A DNA stretch of 64,000 bases from CAVWSM01 sp963798505 (GCA_963798505.1 CAWCTX010000016.1:62001-126000); one strand, 5' to 3'; numbered from the stretch's first letter, positions 10,280 to 21,062 are shown. The notes: generated by a model from the sequence alone, not told the origin. Numbers and translations are program-made.

Positions 10280-11473
10280 GTGACCGCGCGCACGCTGGCC
10301 GCCACCTGGGCCGCCAAGACGACCCGACTCGGCGGCGGCGCGCGGTTCATGGGCGTCGACGCGGCCCGCGGCGTGGCGCTGCTCGGCATGATGAGCGTCC
10401 ATATCCTCCCCCGGGTCGAGAACGGGGAGATCGCGACGGCGTACGACATCGCAGCCGGCCGATCCGCTGCGCTGTTCGCCACGCTGGCCGGAGTCGGGCT
10501 CGCTCTGGCCAGTGGCCGTGAGACGCCGCTCAGCGGCGCGGCCCTCGCCGGCGCGCGGCGCGCCACCTTCGGTCGGGCGCTCGTTCTGCTGCTCGTCGGG
10601 CTGACCCTCGGCGCGCTCGGCCCGCCAGTGGCGGTGATCCTCGCCTACTACGCGGTGCTGTTCGTCGTGGCGATCCCCCTGCTGTCCCTGCGCGCCCCTG
10701 CCCTGGCCGCGATCGCCGTCACCAGCGCGCTGATCACACCACTGCTCAGCCATGGCGTGCGCCAAGGGCTGGAACTCCCGTCTCCGGAGAATCCCGACCT
10801 CACCAGCCTCAGCGAGCCAGTCGACCTGCTGGTGACGATCGTCGTCACCGGTTACTACCCCGTGCTCACGTGGACGACCTACCTGTGCGCCGGCCTCGCT
10901 GTCGGGCGACTGGCGCTCGGGTCGGCACATGTCGCCGCGTGGCTGCTCGGCGGCGGGCTCGTCGTCGCTGGGGCCAGCAAGGCCATCTCCGCCGCACTCC
11001 TGTCCGTCGGAGGTCGCGATGCCATCGAGACCGCCGGGACGCAGGGGTCGTGGGTCCAAGGCCTGCCCCTCGACAACATCCTGGCGGGCGGGCTTTACGG
11101 CACCACGCCGACCACCTCCCCGGCATGGCTCCTGATCTCGTCACCGCATTCGGGCACCACGTTCGACTTCATGCACACCACCGCAACGTCACTCGCCGTG
11201 CTGGGCGCCGCTCTCCTGCTGATGCAGCACGCCGGCAAGGTCGTCGCGCTGCTGCTCTCTCCGTTGGCTGCGGCCGGCTCGATGACGCTCACGCTCTACA
11301 CGGTTCACGTCATTGCCGTCGACGCCGAGGTCGGGCCCACCGATCGTTACGACCTGTACGTCCTGCACGCCGTGCTCGCCCTCATCGTCGCGACCATGTG
11401 GCGCACCCTGGTCGGTCGCGGGCCGCTCGAAGCTTTGGCTGCTCGCGTTGCGGGGATGTTCCGCGGCGGCTGA
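10280..11473 (+). CDS. Polytopic membrane protein, DUF1624/DUF418 (acyltransferase-like)
   Basis: 397 residues with about ten hydrophobic segments. The start of the conserved region, FMGVDAARGVALLGMMSVH, is typical of the heparan-alpha-glucosaminide N-acetyltransferase-like DUF1624 family; the C-terminal half (TLTLYTVHVIAVD) is DUF418-like. Relatives are thought to transfer acyl groups across the membrane, but the substrate is unknown. The GTG at 10280 is used because an upstream ATG at 10272 stops at once. Divergent from dnaK; no functional link is evident. Confidence 0.75.
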   Translation: MTARTLAATWAAKTTRLGGGARFMGVDAARGVALLGMMSVHILPRVENGEIATAYDIAAGRSAALFATLAGVGLALASGRETPLSGAALAGARRATFGRALVLLLVGLTLGALGPPVAVILAYYAVLFVVAIPLLSLRAPALAAIAVTSALITPLLSHGVRQGLELPSPENPDLTSLSEPVDLLVTIVVTGYYPVLTWTTYLCAGLAVGRLALGSAHVAAWLLGGGLVVAGASKAISAALLSVGGRDAIETAGTQGSWVQGLPLDNILAGGLYGTTPTTSPAWLLISSPHSGTTFDFMHTTATSLAVLGAALLLMQHAGKVVALLLSPLAAAGSMTLTLYTVHVIAVDAEVGPTDRYDLYVLHAVLALIVATMWRTLVGRGPLEALAARVAGMFRGG

Positions 11474-11476
11474 CGG

Positions 11477-12107
11477 TCAGATTGCGACCGGACCAGCCTC
11501 GTCGACGATGCGCACCTCGGTGGCGTCCGGCGCCATCCGACTGAACAAGCCGTAGATCATGCCCGGATCCCTCAGCAGCGCTTCGTGAATCGGGACGGCG
11601 ATGCGGGGCCGCACCCCGCGTACATAGTCGATCGCCTCCGCCGACTTGAGCCATGGCGCCGCAGTCGGAAGCGCCAGCACGTCGACCGGCACATCCGGCA
11701 CGGTCAGCGAATCGCCGGGGTGGAAGAAGCGGGTGCCGACGAGGTAGCAGACATTCGGCACCGGGTCGATGTCGGGATGGACTAGCGCATGCCGCTCACC
11801 GAACACCCGGACCGACGTGCCCAGGTCGAGCTCGTCACCGGCATGCACCGCGTGCGCCTCGAGTCCTTGCTCCGCAAGCACGTCAGCGGTGCCTTCGTCG
11901 GCACACAGCGTCGCACCCGGGTTGCGTTCGCGAAGCTTTCCGAGGCGCTCGACGTCGACGTGGTCGGGGTGCTGATGGGTGATGAGTACGCCGGTGAGCC
12001 CGTCCAGATTCCTCGAACCCCTGCGAGTAGGTGCCCGGGTCGATGAGGATGCGGGCATCGCCCTCCTCGATCAATACGCATGAGTGGACGAACTTGGTGA
12101 GTCGCAC
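11477..12107 (-). CDS. Metallo-beta-lactamase-fold hydrolase (frameshifted)
   Basis: Small MBL-fold metal-dependent hydrolase of about 210 residues, UlaG/Beta-lactamase_2-like. N-terminus MRLTKFVHSCVLIEEGDARI and metal motif THQHPDHVD, with HPGDSL further on. Frame shifts by one base near 12015 between GTYSQGFEE and LDGLTGVLIT. GTG start 10 bases after the hutI stop, so it is probably the last gene of the hut operon. Substrate unknown; a role in the histidine pathway is only suggested by position. Confidence 0.82.
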
Positions 12108-12116
12108 GTCGTCACC

Positions 12117-13263
12117 CTAGATCGGGCGCCCGTCCTTCCACACCTCCAGCACGAGGGGCACCCCGGGGCGGTAGGCGAGATGGACGTACGAGGGCGCGTC
12201 CAGCATCACCAGATCGGCCCGTGCGCCCACGCGCAGCACACCGACGTCGTCGCGGCGCAGCGCACGGGCTCCGCCTGCCGTCGCCGACCACAGCGCCTCC
12301 GCCGCCGTCATGTGCATCTCGCGGACCGCGACAGCGATGCAGAACGGCATCGACGATGTGTAGGAGGAGCCGGGGTTGCAGTCGGTCGCGAGCGCGACCG
12401 TCGCGCCCGCATCGATCAGCCGCCGAGCATCCGGATAGGGCGACCGCGTCGAGAACTCCGCACCGGGAAGCAACGTAGCCACCGTGCCGCCCGCTGCGAG
12501 CGCGCCGACGTCGGCATCGGACAGATGCGTGCAGTGGTCGGCGCTCGCCGCGCCGAGCTCGCAGGCAACCTGCACCCCGGGGCCGGGACCGAGCTGGTTG
12601 GCGTGGATGCGCGGCTGCAGCCCTGACGCGATGCCCGCGGTCAGGACCGCTCGTGCCTCGTCGCCGGAGAACGCGCCCTGGTCGCAGAACACATCGACCC
12701 ATCGAGCGTGTGGCGCGGACGCATCGAGCATCGCGCCGGTGACCTGGCTGAGGTAGTCGTCGCGCGGCTACCCCGCGCGGCACCACGTGCGCGCCCAGGA
12801 ACGTGGTCTCTTCAGTGAGTTGGCGGGCAATCGCCAGCGAACGGGCCTCATCGCGCACCGTGAGGCCGTACCCACTCTTCACCTCGACTGTCGTCGTGCC
12901 CTGACGCTGCATCTCACCGACCAGCCGCACGAGGTTGGCCGCCAGCACTTCATCGCTGGCCCGGCGCGTGGCGTCGACGGTGGTATGGATGCCGCCGGCC
13001 GCATAGGGCTGGCCGGCCATGCGGGCCGCGAACTCCGCGGCCCGGTCACCGGCGAACACCAGGTGGGCGTGGCTGTCGACGAACCCCGGAATGACACAAC
13101 GCCCGCCGGCGTCGACGTGCGCGTCGGCGGCAGGGGCCGCGGACGACGGACCGATCCAGGCCACGCGGCCGCCCTCGATCACCAACGCTGCATCGGCGAT
13201 CTCGCCGAGGTCGGCGTCCTGGGTCGCCAGCAGCCCGATGCCGTCGATGAGAGTGCTGGTCAC
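12117..13263 (-). CDS. hutI: Imidazolonepropionase HutI (frameshifted)
   Basis: Hydrolyses 4-imidazolone-5-propionate to N-formimidoyl-L-glutamate, the third step of histidine breakdown. Amidohydrolase-superfamily metal motif GFVDSHAHLVFAGDR near residue 60, later HANQLGPG and ATDCNPGSSYTSSMP. The frame is lost near 12771 after GAHVVPRG and resumes at QVTGAMLDASAPH one base over. The GTG start overlaps the hutF stop (GTGA), so the two are translationally coupled. Confidence 0.93.
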
Positions 13264-14564
13264 GCCCACAGCCTGGCAGTTGCGTCGACGAGCATCGCGC
13301 CAACGTCTCCGAGGGTGTGGACGCCATCCCGGACCACCTCTCGCCCGGACACGACGACCGTCTCGACATCGGCGGCGGCGGCGGCGAACACCACTTGCCC
13401 CGGATCGGCCCCCGCGGTGCGCACGGTGTCGAGTCGGACGGCGACGAGGTCGCAGGGCGCTCCCTCTGCGAGGCGGCCCGCTCCCGGCCAGCCGAGCGCG
13501 GCGTGGCCGCGCCACGTCATGGCATCGACGATCTCGGCGGGGGTGAAGGCGCCGCGCTTCCCGCTGACCAGTCTCTGGTCCATCTCCAGTCGGCGAGCCT
13601 CGGCGAACATGTCGATCAGCGCATTCTGGTCGGTGCCGAGCGAGAGGGACACGGCGACAGCCTGCAGGGCTCGCATGGGGCCGACGCCGTCGGCCAGGTC
13701 GGCCTCGGTAGTGGGACACGCACAGACTCCGGTGCGTGACGACGCGAGCAGCGGGATGTCCTGACCGCTCAGATGGGTCGCGTGCACCGCGGTGGTGAGC
13801 GGCCCTAGCACGCCGTGCTCGTGCAACAGCCGGATCGGGGTCACGCCATAGTGCTGCAGGGTCGCAGCGTTCTCCGCCGGCTGCTCCGAGACGTGCACAT
13901 GCAAGGGCCGGCCGCGCGCCGCCTCGGCGACGACAGGGAGTGCGTCGGCCGGGACAGCCCGGACCGAATGAACGGCGCCCCCGACGCGAGTTGAGTCGTC
14001 GTCGGGCAGCTTGCCGAACCGCTCGGCCCACGCATGGACGTCACCGTCGCCGAACCGCAGCTGCTCAGGCGCCAGCGGCTTGCCAATGCCGCCGGCCAGA
14101 TAGCACGTGTCGAGGAGTGTGAGCCGGATGCCGGCGCGACGCGCGGCCTCCCGCAATGCCTCACTCATGGCAGCCGGATTGGCGTAGGGCTGTCCGCCGC
14201 GCTGGTGGTGCACGTAGTGGAACTCACCGACGCAGGTGATGCCCGTCAGCGCCATCTCCGCGTAGACCGCGGTGGCGAGCTCGAGATAGCTGTCGGGGTC
14301 GAGCCGGCCGGCAACCGCGTACATCTCATCACGCCACGTCCAGAAGCTGCCCCGTCCTCCGTGCGTGCGACCGCGCAACGCGCGATGGAACGCGTGGGAG
14401 TGGACATTGGCGAAGCCGGGCAGGACGACACCACTGAGCCGCTGCTCCGCACCGGGATCCACACCGGCGACCACCGATGCGATGCGCCCGTCGCGCTCCT
14501 CGACGCGAACCCCGGATGCGAGCCCGTCAGGCAGCCAGGCTTGCTCGCACCACCATGCGGTCAT
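13260..14564 (-). CDS. hutF: Formimidoylglutamate deiminase HutF
   Basis: 434-residue zinc amidohydrolase converting N-formimidoylglutamate to N-formylglutamate and ammonia; its presence means the five-step pathway rather than HutG formiminoglutamase. Metal and active-site motifs: FANVHSHAFHRALRG, GEFHYVHH, LHVHVSEQPAE, AVHATHLS and SLGTDQNAL. Length is normal and the frame intact. Starts 13 bases after the LLM oxidoreductase stop. Confidence 0.92.
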   Translation of the reverse strand: MTAWWCEQAWLPDGLASGVRVEERDGRIASVVAGVDPGAEQRLSGVVLPGFANVHSHAFHRALRGRTHGGRGSFWTWRDEMYAVAGRLDPDSYLELATAVYAEMALTGITCVGEFHYVHHQRGGQPYANPAAMSEALREAARRAGIRLTLLDTCYLAGGIGKPLAPEQLRFGDGDVHAWAERFGKLPDDDSTRVGGAVHSVRAVPADALPVVAEAARGRPLHVHVSEQPAENAATLQHYGVTPIRLLHEHGVLGPLTTAVHATHLSGQDIPLLASSRTGVCACPTTEADLADGVGPMRALQAVAVSLSLGTDQNALIDMFAEARRLEMDQRLVSGKRGAFTPAEIVDAMTWRGHAALGWPGAGRLAEGAPCDLVAVRLDTVRTAGADPGQVVFAAAAADVETVVVSGREVVRDGVHTLGDVGAMLVDATARLWA

Positions 14565-14577
14565 GGTCGATGGTCTC

Positions 14578-15450
14578 CTAAAGCGGGGGTGGGCCAGCAG
14601 TGAGGCGTTGCCTGGACGTCTCCAGGACCTCGTGCTCGGACACGTTTAGCGCCTCCCAGTTGCCCTCCAGCCACCACGTCGCTCCCGCCTCAGCCCACGG
14701 TCGGACCTGCTTCGCCGCGCCGGCCGGAGACTTGCCAAGGGTGTTGCCCTCCATGACGACGTCGTACGGCGTCGTCAGGCAGCCCTTCCTCGGCCCGACG
14801 CTTGGTGATCCAGGCCAACCCGTCGCGCATGATGCTCGGGACTGAACTGCGACTGCACAGCCAGGACGTCACTGGTGCCCTTGGGCACATAGTTGGGCAG
14901 CCAGCCGTCGTATCTCGCGGCTCGCGCCATCGACTTGGGCCGCGGCCAGGCGCCGACCACCCACGTCGTGATGCGCGGCTGTTGCACCGGCGGCACCGGC
15001 AGCATCGTGTCGGTGGGAGTGGCGCGGTAATGCTTGCCCGCATAGCTGAACGGCTGGCCGTGCCAGAGGCCGGTCAGCATGTCGAGACCCTCGTCGAACA
15101 GCTCGGCTCGGATCGACTCGACCCGGGTCGTCCTCGAACAGCCAGAACCGTGGCTCCTCCGCACGGACGCCGATGCCGAGGGAGAGGATCACCCGCCCGC
15201 CCGACAGGTTGTCCACGGTCGCGGTCTGACCCGCGAGCTCCCACGGCCGGCGACGTGGCATCGGCGTCAGCATCGTGCCCAGCCGGATGCTCTCGGTGCG
15301 CATCGCCGCGGCGGCCAGCATCACCCACGCGTCGTTGGCCCAGATGCCCTCCCAGACGAAGAAGCCGTCCCAGCCGTGCTCCTCGGCCAGCGCGGCAAGC
15401 TCGGCGGCCCGATGGGCATCGCCGCTCGTCATGATGAAGCCGTACTTCAT
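14578..15450 (-). CDS. LLM-class flavin-dependent oxidoreductase (three frameshifts)
   Basis: Luciferase-like monooxygenase-family protein of about 290 residues. Begins MKYGFIMTSGDAHRAAELA, then LGTMLTPMPRRRPWELA and SGGRVILSLGIG, all family-typical. Frame is lost near 15120, again near 14840, and again near 14765; the C-terminus reads YDVVMEGNTLGKSPAGAAKQ and ends just before hutF. Three indels in one gene could mean real decay or a poor-quality stretch. Its place inside the hut operon is unusual; substrate unknown. An F420- rather than FMN-dependent enzyme is possible. Confidence 0.72.
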
Positions 15451-15485
15451 GACGTCGACGCTAGCCGCGTCCTCTGACAGCCGGG

Positions 15486-16497
15486 CTAGGCGAGCAGATG
15501 GCCGACCTCGCGCCAAGCCGGGTCGTGGGACACGTGGAGCCTGCCGGTTCCGCCGGTCCAGCCCTCCAGGGCGGGGCGAGCGTCGTCGGGCGAAACCTCG
15601 AGCCCGTCAACATACATGTGTACGGTCGCCTGACGCGGCGCAACAACAGTACCCTACGAGCACCGCGTACGGCCCATCGCCGCCGAGCGCGTCCAACGCC
15701 GCCTGCGCCACCTCCTGGATGGCGTCATCAGACGCCGGGGACAGCAACAGCGCCACGTGCGTGTCGCATAGCGGCCGGTCGATGCGCGAGAACGGCCGTC
15801 GGACGGTCGCTGTCACGTCGCCCTGCGGAGACGTTCCCTTCAGGACCACCCATCCCGCGCCACCCGGACGAAGCTGGTCGACAACGATCGGAAGCATCGT
15901 GAGCGCGATCGGGTCCAGTGGCGGGTCGGCGGACACCTCGACCTCGCCGACCCATCGCTCGACGTCGTCCTCGCCGAGCACGAGGTCGAGCGAGCGGAAT
16001 GCTGCGTCGAGTCGATGCTCCTTGGCCAGCAAGGGAAACAGCGGGTGGTGCACGACCACATCGAGACGACCTCGCTCACCGTTGACGCGCGTGGCGGCCA
16101 CCGCCTCCGCGAGCGGCAGCTCGTAGTCGTCTACATGCAGCACCGCCGACTGCGCATCGGGGTGCTTGGGCCGGCTGGACGCGAAGGTCACCTCGTCGTC
16201 GGGCGGAGCCGCCAGTCTCCACCGCTCAGCGATCGCCTGTCGGTCGACCGACCCGCTCCCGGACACCACGAGCAGGTGAGACGTGGTGTGGCCGGGCATG
16301 AGCTCCCAGACGAGGTCGGGGTCAAGTGTGGCGATCGCCGGACCCAGGAGGGCACGAACTTCCTCCTGCCGCGCCTCGAGATCAGCGTCGAGCACGGCGT
16401 CGCGGTGCTCCGACCACCACCGCCAGAACTCAGCGACGGCGCGTCGTGGGTCGGCGGCCGGTTGCTTGTCCTTGCGTCCGAAGCGAGCCATGGCCAC
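15486..16497 (-). CDS. Conserved-looking protein of unknown function in the hut operon
   Basis: About 336 residues after correcting one frameshift near 15650; beyond it the frame reads TVVAPRQATVHMYVDGLEV and ends REVGHLLA. Soluble, acidic, Trp-rich near the N-terminus (FWRWWSEHRDAVLDADLEAR). No signal peptide, membrane segment or catalytic motif that I recognise. It begins 3 bases after the M20 hydrolase stop and precedes the LLM gene, so it belongs to the hut transcription unit. Confidence 0.7.
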
Positions 16498-16500
16498 TTC

Positions 16501-17675
16501 CTACCCGAGAGCTTCCAGCACGGTGGCCAGCGCGGTGACCCCGGCCACGCAGTCGTCGGCGTCCGCGTGCTCCGCGGGCGAGTGCGAGACCCCGGTCGGA
16601 TTGCGTACGAAGACCATCGCCGCGGGGACCCCCGCCGTCGCGAGAATGCCGGCGTCATGACCGGCCGCGGTGGGCAGGGCGGGGACGTCGCCGAGCACGC
16701 CGCGCACCTGGTCGGTCAGCGCCACATCGAACGCCGTCGTCCGCGGTCCAGGACTCCTCGGTGATCGTGGCGTCGGGAGTTCGCAGCTCGTCCACCACCG
16801 CACGGACAGCCTCCTCGTCCGGGCCGCGCGCATCGAGCCACGCCGACACCCGCGACGGGATCGCGTTGGTGCCGTTGGGCTCGACGCGTACGCGACCGAA
16901 CGTCGCCACCGCGCCGTGCCGCTCGGCCGCGCGGCGCGCAGCGAGCACCGCCGCCGCGTACGGCAGCATCGCGTCCTGCCGGTCCTCGAGCCGGGTGGTC
17001 CCCGCATGGTTGGCCTCCCCGGCGAACTCGAAGAGCCAACGGCCATGCGGCCAGATCCCGGTGCCGACGGCGATCGTTGCACCCAGGTCCACGAGCCCAC
17101 GGCCTTGCTCGATGTGCAGCTCCACGAACGCACCTATGCGCCGCAGCGCCTGGTCGTCACGCCCGAGCATCGCCGTGTCGTAGCCCGCTTTCTCCATGGC
17201 CTCCGCCATGGAGACGCCGTCGGCGTCGCGCAGCGCCGCGGCCCGATCGGGGTCGAGCTGCCCGGTCATGAGTCGCGAGCCGGCGCACGCGACGCCGAAC
17301 CGCGCTCCCTCCTCGTCCGAGAATGCGACGACGCCGATCGGCCGGGTTGGCCGGAAACCCTTGTCCCGCAAGGCATCCAGCGCTGCGAAACCGCTCACGA
17401 CGCCGAGCGGCCCGTCGAATGCGCCGCCGTCGGGCACCGAGTCGAGGTGGCTGCCGACGACGACACCGGGGCCCTCGCGGTCGGGGTCGCCCAGCCAGGC
17501 CCACAGGTTGCCGTTGCCATCGCTGTTGGTGGCGAGTCCGCGCGCCGCCGCTGCGGCCAGGAACCACTCGCGGCACTCGAGGTCAGCGGAGCTGTAGGCG
17601 AACCTGCGGTAGCCGCCGGTCCGCTTGTTTCGCCCGATGGGCAGCAGGTCCTGCCACAGCTGGGTGAACTGTCAC
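16501..17675 (-). CDS. M20-family amidohydrolase, allantoate amidohydrolase-like, in HutG position
   Basis: Zn-dependent amidase of the allantoate amidohydrolase/N-carbamoyl amino acid hydrolase family, about 390 residues. Metal and substrate motifs: VGSHLDSVPDGGAFDG, FSDEEGARFG, FVELHIEQGRG, EFAGEANHAGTTRLEDR and TAAGHDAGIL. One frameshift near 16745; the N-terminus (FTQLWQDLLPIGRNKRTGGY) has no in-frame start, and a GTG at 17675 one base out of frame is the best candidate. No hutG is present, so it may remove the formyl group from N-formylglutamate; true allantoate hydrolase activity is the alternative. Confidence 0.8.
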
Positions 17676-17677
17676 CG

Positions 17678-17725
17678 TGATCATGAAGGATCGTCCGGGT
17701 TCGGACGGGAATTCCTTCATGATCA
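17678..17725. terminator. Nested hairpin with TGATCA arms between hutU and M20 gene
   Basis: Perfect 13-base arms TGATCATGAAGGA / TCCTTCATGATCA enclosing a second stem CGTCCG-GGTT-CGGACG. It lies inside the hut operon, so it may attenuate or stabilise rather than fully terminate the transcript. Its TGA can serve as the hutU stop. Same design as the elements at 2.4 and 24.4 kb. Confidence 0.6.
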
Positions 17726-19374
17726 TGGAGTGGAGGCCCCTCGCGCATCGGCACCCGCACGCCGGTTCGCTCGGCCACCTCTACCGCCTCGTCATAGCCC
17801 GCGTCCACGTGCCTGATGACACCCATCCCCGGGTCGTTGGTGAGCACTCGCCGGATCTTCTCTCCGGCGAGCGGCGTGCCGTCGGCGACGGTGACCTGAC
17901 CGGCGTGCAGCGAGCGGCCGATGCCGACTCCGCCGCCATGGTGGATCGACACCCAGGTCGCCCCCGACGCGACGTTGACCATGGCGTTGAGCAGCGGCCA
18001 GTCGGCGATGGCGTCGGAGCCGTCGAGCATGGCCTCGGTCTCCCGGTACGGCGACGCGACCGAGCCGCAGTCGAGGTGGTCCCGCCCGATGACAACCGGG
18101 GCCTTGAGCTCGCCCGCGGCGACCATGTCGTTGAACCGCTCGCCGGCCTTGTCGCGCTCGCCATAGCCCAGCCAGCAGATCCGGGACGGCAGGCCCTGGT
18201 AGTGCACCTTCTCGCCCGCCAGGCGGATCCACCGGGCCAGCGGCTCGTTGTCGGGGAACAGCTCCAGCACGGCGCGGTCGGTGGCGGCGATGTCACCGGG
18301 GTCTCCTGACAGAGCGGCCCACCGGAAGGGCCCCTTGCCCTCGCAGAACAGGGGTCGGATGTAGGCCGGCACGAACCCCGGAAAGTCGAACGCCCGGCCA
18401 TAGCCGGCCAGCTGCGCCTCGCCGCGGATCGAGTTGCCGTAGTCGAACACCTCGGCGCCGGCGTCGAGGAAGCCCACCATCGCCTCCACGTGGCGGGCCA
18501 TCGACTCGCGAGCGCGTTGCGTGAAGCCGGCCGGATCCTTGCTGCGTTCGGCGGCCCAGTCTTCGAACGCGACGCCGATCGGTAGGTAGGCGAGCGGGTC
18601 GTGCGCCGACGTCTGGTCCGTCACGATGTCGATCTCGGCACCACCGGCGAGCAGCTCTGGCACGAGATCCGCGGCGTTGCCGAGCACCCCGATCGAGAGC
18701 GGCCGCCGCGCGTCGCGCGCCTCGTACGCAAGGCGAAGCCCCTCCTCGAGACTGGCCGCCTGCACGTCGAGGTATCCGGTCTCCAGTCGTCGTTGGATCC
18801 GCGAGGGGTCGCATTCGACGACGATCGCCACCCCACCGTTCATCGTGACCGCGAGCGGCTGCGCGCCACCCATGCCACCGAGGCCTGCGGTCAGCGTGAT
18901 CGTGCCGGCGAGCGACCCGCCGAACCTCTTGTCCGCGACGGCGGCGAACGTCTCGTAGGTGCCCTGCAGGATTCCCTGCGTGCCGATGTAGATCCACGAC
19001 CCGGCGGTCATCTGGCCGTACATCGTCAGCCCCAACGCCTCCAGCCGCCGGAACTCCTCCCACGTGGCCCAGTCGCCGACGAGGTTGGAGTTGGCGATGA
19101 GCACGCGCGGCGCCCACTCGTGCGTGCGCATGACCCCGACCGGCCGGCCGCTCTGCACGAGCAGCGTCTCGTCGTCGCGGAGCGTGGTGAGGGTGCGGAC
19201 GATCGCCTCGTACGACGGCCAGTCGCGCGCGGCCTTGCCGCTGCCGCCATAGACGATGAGCTCGTCGGGGTGCTCGGCGACGTCGGGGTCGAGGTTGTTC
19301 TGCAGCATGCGCAGCGGCGCCTCGGTCTGCCACGAGCGGGCGGTGAGCGTCGTGCCCCTGGGTGCGCGGATCAC
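17723..19374 (-). CDS. hutU: Urocanate hydratase HutU
   Basis: NAD+-containing urocanase that hydrates urocanate to imidazolonepropionate; about 550 residues, the normal length. Typical motifs: ELIVYGGSGKAARDW, MYGQMTAGSWIYIGTQGI, GGMGGAQPLAVTMNGG, EGKGPFRWAALSGDP and the C-terminal RVPMREG. The frame as given reads through the expected end, so a one-base indel near 17730 is inferred and the TGA in the adjacent palindrome taken as the stop. The GTG start overlaps the hutH stop (GTGA). Confidence 0.93.
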
Positions 19375-20909
19375 TGGAGGTCTCCAATCACTGCGGTTGC
19401 GGCCTCGACGACGGTTCGGCTGCGGACAAGATCGACCATGAGCTCTATCTCGGGCGACAGGTAGCGGTCACTGCCGGGACCGGGGACTACCGACCGTACG
19501 GCGTCGCGCACCGCACCCGTCGCGGGGGCCGGCGCAAGCGGCGCCCGTAGGTCCAGCGCACGCGCGGCGGTCGCCAGCTCGATTGCGAGCACGCGGGTCA
19601 ACCCGTCGAGGCCGCGTCGGAGCTTGCGCGCTGCCGACCAGCCCATGGACACGTGGTCCTCCTGCATCGCGCTCGACGGGATCGAGTCGACGCTGGCCGG
19701 CACGGCGAGCCGCTTGAGCTCGGAGACGATCCCGGCCTGCGCGTACTGCGCGATCATGTAGCCGCTGTCGACCCCGGCATCGTCCGCGAGGAACGGGGTG
19801 AGGCCCTGGTTGCGGGCCACGTCGAGGAACCGGTCGGTGCGGCGCTCGGAGATGCTCGCGACGTCAGCCACGGCGATCGCCAGGAAGTCGAGCACGTAAC
19901 CGAGCGGCGCCCCATGGAACGACCCGTTGGACTCGACCCGTCCGTCGACCGTGACGATCGGGTTGTCGACGACGGCCTGCAGCTCTCCGTAGGCGACGTC
20001 CATCGCGTGGACCATCGTGTCTCGCGCGGCTCCATGTACTCGCGGCGCGCAGCGCAGGGAGTAAGCGTCCTGGACCCTGGTGCAGTCCGGACCGCGGTGG
20101 CTCTCGACGACACCCGACCCGGCCAGCATGGCGCGCAGGTTGTGCGCGCTCTCCGCCACGCCGCGGTGCCCGTGCAGCTGCAGGTCTTCCGCGAACGGCC
20201 GGTCAGTGCCAAGCAGCGACTCGACGCTCATTGCAGCGGCGATGTCGGCGGTCTGCAGCAGGAGGTAGAGGTCGCGAATCGCCAGCACCAGCATGCCTAG
20301 CATCCCGTCAGTGCCGTTGATGAGCGCGAGACCCTCCTTCTCGGCCAGCTCGACGGGCTCGATCCCGTTGGCGTGCAAGGCTTCCGCGGCTGGGACAAGG
20401 TCGCCATCGCTAGTGCGTACCTCTCCCTCGCCCATGAGTACGAGAGCACAGTGCGCAAGCGGAGCCAGGTCGCCCGAGCAGCCGAGGCTGCCGTACTCGC
20501 GGACGACCGGGGTGAGGCCGGCGTTGAGGATGGCCGCGTAGGCCTGCGCCGTGGTCGGCCGTACTCCGGTGCGGCCGGTCGACAACGTGCGCAGCCGCAG
20601 GAGCATCATGGCGCGGACGACCTCGCGCTCGACCTCGGCACCGGTGCCGGCAGCGTGCGAGCGGACCAGGCTGCGCTGCAGCTGCGCACGGCGGGCGCGC
20701 GGGATGTGCGTGGTGGCCAGGGCGCCGAAGCCGGTCGAGACCCCGTAGTACGGCTCGTCCGACGCGGCCAGCGTCTCGATGACCTCGCGGCTCTTGGCCA
20801 TCTCCGACTGCGCTTCGGCGGTGAGCTCGACAGGTGCGTCCTCACGGGCGACGGCCACGACCTGGTCGAGATCGAGCGGCGCTGGCCCCACGGCAACGGT
20901 ATGCGTCAT
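19371..20909 (-). CDS. hutH: Histidine ammonia-lyase HutH
   Basis: Deaminates L-histidine to urocanate, the entry step of the pathway; 512 residues, normal size. The MIO cofactor tripeptide is Cys-Ser-Gly in GSLGCSGDLAPLAH. Other conserved parts: YYGVSTGFGALA, RDTMVHAMDVAYGELQ and SSAMQEDHVSMGW. Start chosen at the ATG at 20909 (MTHTVAVGPAPLDL); one at 20918 would add three residues. First gene of the minus-strand hut operon. No dedicated regulator lies next to it. Confidence 0.95.
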   Translation of the reverse strand: MTHTVAVGPAPLDLDQVVAVAREDAPVELTAEAQSEMAKSREVIETLAASDEPYYGVSTGFGALATTHIPRARRAQLQRSLVRSHAAGTGAEVEREVVRAMMLLRLRTLSTGRTGVRPTTAQAYAAILNAGLTPVVREYGSLGCSGDLAPLAHCALVLMGEGEVRTSDGDLVPAAEALHANGIEPVELAEKEGLALINGTDGMLGMLVLAIRDLYLLLQTADIAAAMSVESLLGTDRPFAEDLQLHGHRGVAESAHNLRAMLAGSGVVESHRGPDCTRVQDAYSLRCAPRVHGAARDTMVHAMDVAYGELQAVVDNPIVTVDGRVESNGSFHGAPLGYVLDFLAIAVADVASISERRTDRFLDVARNQGLTPFLADDAGVDSGYMIAQYAQAGIVSELKRLAVPASVDSIPSSAMQEDHVSMGWSAARKLRRGLDGLTRVLAIELATAARALDLRAPLAPAPATGAVRDAVRSVVPGPGSDRYLSPEIELMVDLVRSRTVVEAATAVIGDLQ

Positions 20910-21062
20910 GCACGCCATTTCACGCCATGCGCCGCGCGGAGGGAAACGCGGAGCCCTCGGTTCTCGACACGGAGGGTCGGCACGCGAGATCGTTTGCGGG
21001 AGAAGGTGTTGATCGTCTTCGCGCAGGCTGCCGCCGGTAGCCACTCAGTCCTGGAGGACTCA

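Noticed and set aside
20373..21062. In-frame N-terminal extension of the membrane protein at 21063
   Set aside because: Lies antisense to hutH, and a good ribosome site precedes the GTG at 21063.
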